From JANPLD01 sp964445765 (lineage in GTDB: Bacteria; Pseudomonadota; Alphaproteobacteria; Rickettsiales; UBA8987), in contig CAYULD010000002.1 of the NCBI GenBank assembly GCA_964445765.1, forward strand, positions 186,001-250,000: 64,000 nt of DNA, given 5' to 3'. Numbering within the stretch: position 1 is the first letter of the stretch; the number at the start of each line of letters is the position of its first letter. The notes below the pieces were generated by a model. The model had not been told where the DNA came from. It did no database searches and saw only the letters and a program-made list of their open reading frames with translations. Position numbers and translations under genes: made by a program. Below are positions 8,952 to 17,005 of the stretch, one piece after another.

Positions 8952-11900
8952 TTACGCAATTTTTTCCCCAGCTTCCTCTAAAAATTCTAGTGAAATTTTA
9001 AGCTCAGGGTTTGAGTTATCAAAAATAATTTGTTTTGAGCTCGTTACATTGGCAAAATCCTTTTCAATTTCTTTGATAGAATTTATAACCTCTTGTGAGC
9101 CTGAAATTGATGTAATGCTTGGCTTTTTAATAGAAACATTTGCTTCTGCTTTAATTTTTCTAATTTGCTCAAGGCTTTCAATAAATATTTCACCAATTTT
9201 TTCTGCTGCTTGATTTTCAATAAACTCATCAACTTCAACCCAATTGCCCCTAGCGTGAATAGATTGCATTTCTGCTGGCTTTCCTTCTAATTCAGCTGCA
9301 AAAATATGACTATAAAGCTCTTCAGTAATATGCGGAACAAATGGGGCAAACATTCTTAAAACCGCACTTAAACAAAAATAAATTGTATAAATTGCACTAA
9401 GCCTGCTTGGCTGATTTTCTGCATCTTCGTTATAAGTTCTGGCTTTTACTGCCTCTAAATAATTATCGCAAAAATCTTTCCAAAAGAAATCTTCTAAAGC
9501 AAGGCGAGCGAGCGAATATTCATATAATTCAAATTCTTCTGTAACTTTAATTGTGGTTTTTCTTAGTTTAGAAATTATCCATAAATCAAGTGGTTCAAAA
9601 ATAATTTTTTGCTCTACGGCTTTTTTGGCTGATAAATTTGAGATTTTATTTTTATCAATTAAACCAAAATGGATTGAAGCAAATTTACTAGCATTCCAAA
9701 GTTTATTCACAAGTTTTTTGCCAATTTTTAGAACATCTTTTGAAAACGCAGTATCCGCCCCCAGCCTAGAAGTTGAAGCCCAGTAACGAATTGCATCAGC
9801 GGAGTTTTCTTTCAAAATTTCTTGTGGTGTAACTATATTTCCCTTAGATTTACTCATCTTTGATTTATCTTCTGCCAAGCACCAGCCAGAAATCATCAGG
9901 TTTTTCCAAGGGATAGTATTTTCGTGAAGATAGGCTTTTACGATGGTATAAAACGCCCAAGTGCGAATAATTTCATGGGCTTGCGGGCGTAAATCCGCAG
10001 GGAATAATTGCTTATGGCGTGTTGGGTTGAGGGCGTAAACACTATTCCCCTCTACCTCTGGGAGAGAGCTATTTAATAAATTCAAAATATTAGAGATAGT
10101 ATCAACAACGCCTTCTAAATTTTCACTTATATCATTATTCCAAAACCTTAAAACGCTGTAGCCGTTATCATTTAAGAATTTTGTTCTGTTGTTATCATAT
10201 TCAATATTTTCGGAATGTTGTGAGCCATCTAATTCAATAATTAGCTTTCCTTCTATTGTTATGAAATCCACGATGTAATTTCCAATAGAATGTTGGCGGC
10301 GGAATTTATATCCATCCAGTTTTTTACCCCTTAGTGCCTCCCATAATTTTTCTTCTTGTTTTGTTTGATTATCCCTCAAATTTTTAGCAAGAATAGCTAT
10401 ATTTTCTTTTCTGCTGGAGTTTTCAGCCTCACCAATTTTCCTTCTATCAATAAACCCTAGTTGAGAGTGCGAAGAACGAACACCCCCCACTATCTCCCCC
10501 CGCAGGCGGGGGGAGAAAAAGAGGGGGGTAACCTTGAGATTTAAGCTCTCTTGAAGTTCTTTAAGATCATTATTATTTGCCCTCACCCCTTCCCTCTCCC
10601 GAAGGGAGAGGGAGCTTTCCCCAAGGTTAATCCCCTTGCTTGAAATTTGTGGTGAGATTGAAGAAGTTGCCCAAGTATCCATAACATCATAATCGGGCGT
10701 TACTTCATCAGCAGAATAACCTTCTGGCAAATCTTTAATTGGATTAACAGGAAGTTGTGAAAGTTTTGGTAAGATTATTTTGCCTTCCTCCCCTGCCCTT
10801 TTTGAATACCACACAGGGAATGGAACGCCGAAATAACGCTGACGAGAAATACACCAATCCCAAGAAAGCGAATCTATCCATTGCTCAATTCTTTTAAGCA
10901 TAAAATCTGGATTCCAATTACATTCCTGAGCTTTCTTTTTAAGGGCTTCCTTATGCTCTAAAACTTTAACGAACCATTGATTAGTTGGGATGATTTCCAG
11001 CGGAGAGCCTGAACGCTCCGCACATTTAACCATATGCTTGATAGGCTTTTTCTCTCTTGCAGTGAAATTATTTTCCTCAAGAATTTTTATTATGGTTTTC
11101 TTTGCGGAAAGATTTGCCTCTTGGTGATCAGCTTTTTTATCTTTTATTAAATTAAAAAATTTAATAGAATTATCTAAATTCAAGCAAGAGTCATCTAATA
11201 TTGTGCTACCATAAAATTTAGGAAGATTATATTTAGCTTTTTTGACTTCTGAGTATGATGAAAACCAAATTCCTTTAGGAAAAACTCCAATATATTGTTT
11301 TTCATTGCTCTCGACTTCTGCATATAAATGTTCATCTTCTGTCTGAATATCAGCCTCTATTTTCCCATATTTATTTAGAATAATTCTCAATTCTAACTTG
11401 TGCTTCTTCCACCATCTGATGTCTTGCTCATCGCCGAAGGTGCAACACATAACTAAACCAGTGCCTTTATCCTTTTGCACGGCATCATCAGCAACAATTG
11501 GAACTATTGCTTGGAATAAAGGTGTAACAGCTTTTTTGCCTTTATATTTATGTTCATCATCTGGGTGAACCATTAACGCAACGCAAGCTGGAAGCAACTC
11601 TGGGCGGGTTGTCATTATCTCAACCTTTTCTAAATCTTCCCAATTTATTTTTTCACCAGCGAGGTGTTTTTGATGTTGGCTTTCAGTCATCAAACCAAAC
11701 CAAATGTAGTTCTCAAAACTATCTAACTCCTTCTCCTCAATTTCTGCTTGGGCGATGGCGGTTTGGTCTACCGGATCCCAAAACATTGGCTCAAGTGCAC
11801 GATATGCTTGATTTTTATTATACAAATCAATGAAAGACATTTGTGAAAGTTTCATTACCTCATCAGAAATTGTGTGATATTCCTGATTCCAATCAACGCT

Positions 11901-12314
11901 TAATGCAATCGCACGAAATAAATCACGAAATTCAACACGATATTTTTCAACCGTTTCATTGCACATCTCAATAAATTTTTCACGAGGGTGAAGATGTGCC
12001 TTAGTTTTTCGCTCCTTCTCAACAAGGCGTTCAGTTGGCAGACCATTATCATCAAAACCCATTGGGTAAAACACATTAAAACCACGCATTCTTTTATAAC
12101 GAGCAATAAAATCAGTTTGCGTGTAACTAAAAATATGCCCCATATGCAACGCACCAGAAATAGTTGGTGGTGGGGTATCAATTACGAAGTTGCTAGTTGT
12201 TGGTTGTTGGTTGATGGAATTATCAACCCAATTATAAACACCAGAATTTAGCCAGAAATCTTGGAGCTTTTTTTCAATAATTTTATCTTCGTATTTTTCA
12301 GGTAGTTGTTTCAT
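8952..12314 (-). CDS. valS: Valyl-tRNA synthetase with large in-frame DUF559 insertion
   Basis: Charges tRNA-Val with valine. Class I signatures are intact: HMGH at residues 57-60, GFDDNGLPTERLVEK near 95, an editing-domain region, and KMSKS at 819-823, followed by an anticodon-binding domain. The GFDDNGLPTE signature marks the archaeal-type ValRS that I associate with Rickettsiales. The protein is 1120 residues because about 205 residues (roughly 558-762) interrupt the catalytic domain between DTWATSSISPQI and the RHKQLFPADLRPQAH block. The insert contains a DUF559 nuclease-like domain and stays in frame with no stop. A smaller odd stretch, NQQPTTSN (residues 35-42), resembles intergenic repeat sequence. 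The start ATG overlaps the vapC stop as ATGA. No second valS is visible, so this copy is presumably functional. Confidence 0.93.
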   Translation of the reverse strand: MKQLPEKYEDKIIEKKLQDFWLNSGVYNWVDNSINQQPTTSNFVIDTPPPTISGALHMGHIFSYTQTDFIARYKRMRGFNVFYPMGFDDNGLPTERLVEKERKTKAHLHPREKFIEMCNETVEKYRVEFRDLFRAIALSVDWNQEYHTISDEVMKLSQMSFIDLYNKNQAYRALEPMFWDPVDQTAIAQAEIEEKELDSFENYIWFGLMTESQHQKHLAGEKINWEDLEKVEIMTTRPELLPACVALMVHPDDEHKYKGKKAVTPLFQAIVPIVADDAVQKDKGTGLVMCCTFGDEQDIRWWKKHKLELRIILNKYGKIEADIQTEDEHLYAEVESNEKQYIGVFPKGIWFSSYSEVKKAKYNLPKFYGSTILDDSCLNLDNSIKFFNLIKDKKADHQEANLSAKKTIIKILEENNFTAREKKPIKHMVKCAERSGSPLEIIPTNQWFVKVLEHKEALKKKAQECNWNPDFMLKRIEQWIDSLSWDWCISRQRYFGVPFPVWYSKRAGEEGKIILPKLSQLPVNPIKDLPEGYSADEVTPDYDVMDTWATSSISPQISSKGINLGESSLSLREREGVRANNNDLKELQESLNLKVTPLFFSPRLRGEIVGGVRSSHSQLGFIDRRKIGEAENSSRKENIAILAKNLRDNQTKQEEKLWEALRGKKLDGYKFRRQHSIGNYIVDFITIEGKLIIELDGSQHSENIEYDNNRTKFLNDNGYSVLRFWNNDISENLEGVVDTISNILNLLNSSLPEVEGNSVYALNPTRHKQLFPADLRPQAHEIIRTWAFYTIVKAYLHENTIPWKNLMISGWCLAEDKSKMSKSKGNIVTPQEILKENSADAIRYWASTSRLGADTAFSKDVLKIGKKLVNKLWNASKFASIHFGLIDKNKISNLSAKKAVEQKIIFEPLDLWIISKLRKTTIKVTEEFELYEYSLARLALEDFFWKDFCDNYLEAVKARTYNEDAENQPSRLSAIYTIYFCLSAVLRMFAPFVPHITEELYSHIFAAELEGKPAEMQSIHARGNWVEVDEFIENQAAEKIGEIFIESLEQIRKIKAEANVSIKKPSITSISGSQEVINSIKEIEKDFANVTSSKQIIFDNSNPELKISLEFLEEAGEKIA
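10029..10645 (-). other. In-frame DUF559-containing insertion inside valS
   Basis: About 205 codons absent from ordinary ValRS. The nuclease-like core (about 10075-10408) has the DUF559/Vsr-type pattern: QEEKLWEALR, then GYKFRRQHSIGNYIVDF, then KLIIELDGSQH, then VLRFWNNDI. These contain the D...ExxG-H residues expected of a PD-(D/E)xK-like fold. The flanks are palindromes: GGGAGAGAGCT at 10060-10070, GGGAGAGGGAGCT at 10604-10616, and a GC-rich hairpin at 10481-10541 of the same family as intergenic hairpins at 4147-4199 and 4230-4288. No Met occurs just before the domain, so it is not an obvious nested gene. Intein splice motifs are not seen. Confidence 0.8.
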
Positions 12315-12694
12315 CTTATCAAAATAATTTTTGCTTCTAAATCAAGATTTTTCCAGATTTTATCAGCGGTTAAAATAGGTAGATTTTTTAATATCCCAAG
12401 AGAAATACAGGCTCTATCGCCAAGCGACAAGCCATTTTTTATAGTTTTTTTAGTTAATTCGGCAACTTTGAAGGATTGGGCTTCATTAAAATCAATTACT
12501 TCCAAGGCTAAGTCTTTAAGCAAGCTTTGAGCTTCAGAAATACTATTGCCTTGCTTTACCAAATAACTTGCAACTTCAGATAAATTAACCGCAGAAATTA
12601 CAGCGGAAGATAGATGCTCATCAACATTTTCAAAGCCTTTTTCTTGATAAATACTGGCAATAAGGGCGGAGGCGTCTAAAATAACTTTTTTCAT
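12311..12694 (-). CDS. vapC: PIN-domain toxin, VapC-like
   Basis: Probable ribonuclease toxin of a type II toxin-antitoxin pair. The 127 residues fit a PIN domain with the expected acidic residues: D7 (VILDAS), E40 (NLSEVA), D93 (LSLGDRACI) and D111 (LTADKIW). The start codon overlaps the antitoxin stop by four bases and the stop overlaps the valS start by four bases, so antitoxin, toxin and ValRS are translationally coupled. VapC toxins cut RNAs in other systems; the target here is unknown. Coupling to a tRNA synthetase may be chance or may help retain the module. Confidence 0.88.
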   Translation of the reverse strand: MKKVILDASALIASIYQEKGFENVDEHLSSAVISAVNLSEVASYLVKQGNSISEAQSLLKDLALEVIDFNEAQSFKVAELTKKTIKNGLSLGDRACISLGILKNLPILTADKIWKNLDLEAKIILIR

Positions 12695-12936
12695 TTTTTA
12701 CTATCTTTTGAGCGGAATTTAAGAAAGTCATCAGTGTGATTTTTTACATTACGCTTAACTTTTTCTCGCAATTTCTTTAACGCCTCTTTTTGCTTGAAGA
12801 ACCGCAATTCTCCATCTTGAATGCTTACTACAAGTTCATCTCCCGTTTTAATCTCAAGCAATTTGCGATATAAAGATGGTATAACAAGCCTTCCGCCATC
12901 ACCTATTTTTATCTTAAGCTCTTGAATAAATTCCAT
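12691..12936 (-). CDS. AbrB/SpoVT-type antitoxin of the VapC-like toxin
   Basis: An 81-residue protein with the swapped-hairpin AbrB DNA-binding fold: KIGDGGRLVIPSLYRKLLEI then KTGDELVVSIQDGELRFFK. The basic C-terminal tail would wrap and neutralise the PIN toxin. It is first in the coupled set antitoxin-toxin-valS. Proteins of this type bind their own promoter, and an inverted repeat is present 37 bases upstream. The pairing is judged from the four-base overlap and family convention. Confidence 0.87.
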   Translation of the reverse strand: MEFIQELKIKIGDGGRLVIPSLYRKLLEIKTGDELVVSIQDGELRFFKQKEALKKLREKVKRNVKNHTDDFLKFRSKDSKK

Positions 12937-12973
12937 AGAGAAATAATTATAAAGTGGTTTATTTATCTATTTA

Positions 12974-12997
12974 TGCCATAAATTATCATTTGTGGCA
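12974..12997. promoter_or_regulatory. Inverted repeat, probable operator of the toxin-antitoxin unit
   Basis: TGCCATAAAT and ATTTGTGGCA are inverted copies (nine of ten positions) separated by TATC. The site lies 37 bases upstream of the AbrB-type antitoxin start, in the 92-base gap after yejE, overlapping the region where a promoter would be needed. AbrB-family antitoxins typically repress through such sites; binding is inferred. Confidence 0.5.
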
Positions 12998-13028
12998 AGA
13001 TTTTTAAATCAACCAACATTAGTTCATT

Positions 13029-14054
13029 CTATTTTCTAAAAACTTTATTGGGGGCAAGGGCATCACGGGCGGCTTCACCAGTAAAAACTAATAAAGATAA
13101 CATAACTGAAACAATTACAAAGCCAGTAATACCAAGCCAAGGTGCTTGCAGATTTTGTTTTGCTTGCGATAAAATTTCACCCAAAGATGGATATTCCGCT
13201 GGCAATCCAAAACCAAGAAAATCAAGCGAGGTAAGCGTTGTAATAGCCGCACTAACCACAAAAGGCATTTTAGTAACAGTTGTAACCAGTGAATTTGGTA
13301 AAATATGAGTAAAAATTAACCTTGGTGTTTTAACCCCTAATGCCTTTGCTGCGGTTACATATTCATAATTTCTAACCTTTAACACTTCTGCACGCACTGC
13401 ACCAACCATTCCTGTCCACTTGAATAATAAAACAATTAATATTAGCAGAATAAAATTAATTTCAAACATACTGGCAACAATTATAAGCACTAAAAGATTG
13501 GGAACACTATCCCATAATTCGCGAAATCTTTCCATTGCCAAATCAAACCAACCAGCAAGATAGCCTTGCAAAGCACCTATAACAATACCAATTATTGAGC
13601 TTAATATAGTTAAGATTAAACCAAAAACTACTGAGATTCTAAAGCCATAAATTGCCATTGCTAAAATATCCCTGCCTCTATCATCAGTGCCAAGCAAATT
13701 TTCTTTATTAGGCGGTGCTGGGTGAGTATCTTGCCTAGCATAATTTATAGTATTATAACTAAACTTAATTGGTGGCCATATTGCCCAGCCATTTTTTGAT
13801 AAATCTTCTAGAAAAAAATTATCTTTATAATCGGCTTCAGTTTCAAAAACTCCGCCAAATTCAGTTTCAGCATAAGTAACGAAAATTGGAAAATAATATT
13901 TATCACCAAATTTCATAATTATTGGTTTATCATTAGCAATAAATTCTGCAAAAAAACTAAGAAACAGCAAAAAACAAAATAGTAAAAAGGAATAATAACC
14001 CCTTTTAGTTTTTTTGAAATTTTGCAACCTAATTTTATTTATCTCAGAAACCAC
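13029..14054 (-). CDS. yejE: ABC transporter permease, YejE type
   Basis: Inner-membrane permease of the oligopeptide/microcin C type (DppC/OppC superfamily). The 341 residues begin with a membrane segment near residues 20-40, then a periplasmic loop with WPPIKFSYNTINY, then LLGTDDRGRDILAMAIYGFR, typical of YejE. Five further helices and the EAA loop EYVTAAKALGVKTPRLIFTH follow. It starts with GTG overlapping the last base of pgsA (TAGTG). Its partners yejB, yejF and yejA are not in this window, so this permease gene is separated from the rest of its transporter. Confidence 0.85.
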   Translation of the reverse strand: MVSEINKIRLQNFKKTKRGYYSFLLFCFLLFLSFFAEFIANDKPIIMKFGDKYYFPIFVTYAETEFGGVFETEADYKDNFFLEDLSKNGWAIWPPIKFSYNTINYARQDTHPAPPNKENLLGTDDRGRDILAMAIYGFRISVVFGLILTILSSIIGIVIGALQGYLAGWFDLAMERFRELWDSVPNLLVLIIVASMFEINFILLILIVLLFKWTGMVGAVRAEVLKVRNYEYVTAAKALGVKTPRLIFTHILPNSLVTTVTKMPFVVSAAITTLTSLDFLGFGLPAEYPSLGEILSQAKQNLQAPWLGITGFVIVSVMLSLLVFTGEAARDALAPNKVFRK

Positions 14055-14611
14055 TAAATTAACCCCTTATCTTTTGCTACCTTGAAATATAGCCAGCCTG
14101 TATAAATTGTTAAGCCAAAAGCAAACCAAAGTGCCGCCGCACCAAAAATATATAAAAACAAAAATTCTTCTGAGCCACCAACTAAAAGTAAAATAATCAT
14201 AGCTGTCATTTGTGCGGCTGTTTTCCACTTAGCTAATTTTGTAACCGGAATTTCACTTGCAGTTTTTGCAACAAATTCCCTTAAGCCTGAGATAAAAACC
14301 TCCCTACACATAATGCCAATAGTTGGAATTAACAGAATATGGCTTTCATCTTTATCTAAAAATAATGCGAGGGCAGTTATGACAATTAATTTATCAGCGA
14401 TTGGATCCATCAGCTCACCCAGCTTAGATTGCACATTCCACTTACGAGATAAATAGCCATCAAGATAATCTGTAAGGCAGGCAATTATAAAAATTGTTGT
14501 AGTTACATATTTTATTCCATCTTCCAGCAAAAAGAATAACACCATAAAAGGTATGGCAATTATACGCCCAAAAGTTAGATAATTTGGTAAATTTTCCTTA
14601 ATACTACTCAT
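14054..14611 (-). CDS. pgsA: CDP-diacylglycerol-glycerol-3-phosphate 3-phosphatidyltransferase
   Basis: Makes phosphatidylglycerol phosphate from CDP-diacylglycerol and glycerol-3-phosphate at the inner membrane. The CDP-alcohol phosphotransferase motif is complete: D48, D51-G52, R56, G65, D69 and D73 in TDYLDGYLSRKW and LGELMDPIADKL, with Ser in place of the usual Ala before R56. The 185 residues and several hydrophobic helices fit PgsA. It lies divergent from the timA-like gene, with a 74-base AT-rich gap that probably holds both promoters, and overlaps yejE by one base. Confidence 0.93.
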   Translation of the reverse strand: MSSIKENLPNYLTFGRIIAIPFMVLFFLLEDGIKYVTTTIFIIACLTDYLDGYLSRKWNVQSKLGELMDPIADKLIVITALALFLDKDESHILLIPTIGIMCREVFISGLREFVAKTASEIPVTKLAKWKTAAQMTAMIILLLVGGSEEFLFLYIFGAAALWFAFGLTIYTGWLYFKVAKDKGLI

Positions 14612-14685
14612 TATTAATAATAGATTAGTTGTAATTAATGTATATATTATCTATATTAAGATTAAAATAATGTAAATTACATAAA

Positions 14686-15378
14686 ATGGAAGCTACTTAC
14701 GGGGATATTATATTTTTTGCGTTAGTCGCAGCTTTTATTGCAATAAAGCTGTTTAGCGTGCTTGGCAAAAAAGATAGTGATGATGAAATTCAAGAAATTA
14801 TCCGCAAGCACGAGCAAGCAAGTGCTGGCGTTAATGCGGAGGCTAATGTCAAAAAAGCCCCAGCCCAAATCATAATTGGTGATAAAAACCCTAAAGATGA
14901 GCCTGAAATTATTGATGAAGTCTCTTATAGTGATTCAACCAAGCAAAATCTGGCTGAAATTTCTTCTAAAGATGCAAATTTCAAGGTTAATAATTTCGTT
15001 TATGGTGCAAAACTTGCTTTTGAAATGGTTTTCAAGGCATATTCAACTAATGATAAAGAAACCTTAAAACATCTTCTAGCAAATAATATTTTTGAAACAT
15101 TAACCCAAAAAATTGCCAATAATTTAAGCGATGGCAAGAAAGAAGAAAGAAATATTGTTTCTATTGACGCTAAAGAGATTACTTCTGCTGAATTAAATAA
15201 TAATATTGCGAAAATCAGGCTTAAAGTTTTATCTGAGCAAATAAATTTAATAAGGGATTTAGAAGGAAATATAATTGCTGGCAACCCTAGCCAAATAGAA
15301 ATTGTTGAAGATGAATGGGAATTTGAAAGAAATATCAAATCTTTAAGCCCTAATTGGTTAATAACTTCCCTTTCATAG
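14686..15378 (+). CDS. Tim44-domain protein (TimA-like)
   Basis: Membrane-anchored protein of the Tim44/TimA family. The 230 residues start with one hydrophobic segment (about residues 7-25, GDIIFFALVAAFIAIKLF). A charged linker follows, then the Tim44-like domain from about residue 95 (NNFVYGAKLAFEMVFKAYS...LKHLLANNIFETL) to DEWEFERN near the end. In mitochondria Tim44 tethers Hsp70 to the import channel; the bacterial role is less clear. It sits six bases upstream of mltA, the usual alphaproteobacterial arrangement, which supports the assignment. Confidence 0.88.
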   Translation: MEATYGDIIFFALVAAFIAIKLFSVLGKKDSDDEIQEIIRKHEQASAGVNAEANVKKAPAQIIIGDKNPKDEPEIIDEVSYSDSTKQNLAEISSKDANFKVNNFVYGAKLAFEMVFKAYSTNDKETLKHLLANNIFETLTQKIANNLSDGKKEERNIVSIDAKEITSAELNNNIAKIRLKVLSEQINLIRDLEGNIIAGNPSQIEIVEDEWEFERNIKSLSPNWLITSLS

Positions 15379-15384
15379 CTCAAG

Positions 15385-16467
15385 ATGAAAATTTTAACCA
15401 CCTTCACTGCCCTTTTGCTTTTAATTTCTCTGGTTGCCTGTGAGTTTGGCGTTCCTATTGTTAAAAAGAAAAGGGAATATAAGCAGGTTGGTTTTCAATC
15501 TCTCAATAATTGGAAACACGGCAATATAGTTTTAGGTTACAAAGCCTTTTTAGCAACTTGCGATATGCTAGAAACTGGCAGATTTCCTAACAGCGCTCTT
15601 TTTAGAGAAAATAAAAATATTTGGCTTTCTAAATGCACACTTGCAAAAAGATACGCCAATAATCCGAAGCAATTTTTTGAACAAAATTTTATTCCATATT
15701 TAGTTGAAGGTGAAAATGGCTATAATGGCACTTTTACTGGCTATTATGAAATTGAGCTAAGCGGAAGCAGAACCCCATCAGAAAAATTTAGATATCCAGT
15801 TTATGGCTTACCTAAAGATAAATCACTACAAAATTTATCTCGTGCGGAAATTGAAGCCGGTGCGTTAAAGGGCAAAGCCCCAGTTTTAGCATATGCTGAA
15901 AGCAAAGGCAGGCTCTATTTTATGCAAATTCAAGGAACAGGCAGAATTATTGAACCTAACGGTAATATTATTCACTTTGGTTATGCTGGCAATAATGGCT
16001 ATCAATATAAATCTTTTGCAACTGATGCAATTGAGCAAGGCCTAATTAGAAGGGATGAACTCAGTGCCACCAAAATGATGGAGTGGATTGATAGAAACCC
16101 ACAAATTTCATTCAAAGAGCTTCTTAAAAATCCTAGATTTATCTTCTTTGAATATCGCAATAATAGCCCAAGAGGCTCACTTGGCGTTGATTTAACCCCA
16201 ATGGGCAGTATAGCGGTTGACCCAGAATATATTCCGCTTGGCTCACCAGTATGGGTTGAAACAACTTATCCGCCAGTTGGCATTAAAGATTTACCAAAAA
16301 ACTTAAATTTCTTAGTTAACGCACAAGATACAGGTGCAGCAATTAAAGGTGTTGTTAGGGCTGATATTTTCTTCGGTAGTGGTGAATTTGCAGAAAAAGT
16401 CTCAAGCGGTATGAAACAACAAGGCAGATACTATATCTTAATTCCAAAAGAGCTTAAAATTAATTAG
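15385..16467 (+). CDS. mltA: Membrane-bound lytic murein transglycosylase A
   Basis: Lipoprotein enzyme that cleaves peptidoglycan glycan strands with formation of 1,6-anhydro-MurNAc. The signal peptide ends in a lipobox at LVAC (Cys19). The MltA domain follows (FTGYYEIELSGSR, FMQIQGTGRI), and the C-terminal 3D domain carries the conserved aspartates in VNAQDTGAAIKGVVRADIFF. Length, 360 residues, is normal. It is co-directional with and close behind the timA-like gene, a known pairing in this class. It probably acts at the outer membrane inner leaflet. Confidence 0.93.
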   Translation: MKILTTFTALLLLISLVACEFGVPIVKKKREYKQVGFQSLNNWKHGNIVLGYKAFLATCDMLETGRFPNSALFRENKNIWLSKCTLAKRYANNPKQFFEQNFIPYLVEGENGYNGTFTGYYEIELSGSRTPSEKFRYPVYGLPKDKSLQNLSRAEIEAGALKGKAPVLAYAESKGRLYFMQIQGTGRIIEPNGNIIHFGYAGNNGYQYKSFATDAIEQGLIRRDELSATKMMEWIDRNPQISFKELLKNPRFIFFEYRNNSPRGSLGVDLTPMGSIAVDPEYIPLGSPVWVETTYPPVGIKDLPKNLNFLVNAQDTGAAIKGVVRADIFFGSGEFAEKVSSGMKQQGRYYILIPKELKIN

Positions 16468-16477
16468 CATAAATAAT

Positions 16478-16933
16478 TCAATCTTTTTTAGAAATATTTT
16501 CTACAAAATCTTCAAAATCACCAGCATTGTTAAAATCTTTGTAAACTGAGGCAAATCTTATATAAGCAACCTTATCTAGCTTTGATAATTCCCTCATAAC
16601 TTCTGAGCCAATTTTGCTTGAAGCAATTTCACTTTCACCTGATTTTTCAAACTTGGTAACAATTTTATCAACTATCGCTTCAATTTGAGACTCTGTAACT
16701 GGCCTTTTTCTAGTAGAAAGCTGAATTGAGCGAGTGATTTTATCCCTATCAAAAACTTTTCTTTCACCATTTCTTTTAACCACCATAAGCTCTCTAAGTT
16801 GCACCCTTTCAAAAGTTGTGAATCTTGAATCACATTTAGGGCAATATCTTCTTCTACGAATTGAACCGCCATCTTCAGAGGATCTAGAATCTTTAACTTG
16901 GGTATCGTGAAAACCGCAAAATGGGCAACGCAT
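16478..16933 (-). CDS. nrdR: Transcriptional repressor NrdR
   Basis: ATP/dATP-sensing repressor of ribonucleotide reductase genes. The 151 residues comprise an N-terminal zinc ribbon (C3, C6, C31, C34, with SRSSEDGGSIRRRRYCPKC between) and an ATP-cone domain beginning VVKRNGERKVFDRDKI. This matches the family in length and order. NrdR binds NrdR boxes upstream of nrd operons; none of those genes are in this window. It converges with mltA and is preceded by a short AT-rich gap. Confidence 0.96.
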   Translation of the reverse strand: MRCPFCGFHDTQVKDSRSSEDGGSIRRRRYCPKCDSRFTTFERVQLRELMVVKRNGERKVFDRDKITRSIQLSTRKRPVTESQIEAIVDKIVTKFEKSGESEIASSKIGSEVMRELSKLDKVAYIRFASVYKDFNNAGDFEDFVENISKKD

Positions 16934-17005
16934 AATAGCGATAAGTAAGTTTATGGCTATAAAATATATCTTAGAATTTGAAGAGCAATAAAAACTTTTA
17001 TTTAA

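Noticed and set aside
10029..10645. Intein in ValRS
   Set aside because: No Cys/Ser at the left border followed by intein block A, and no His-Asn plus Cys/Ser/Thr at the right border. The domain is DUF559-like, not a LAGLIDADG or HNH intein endonuclease.
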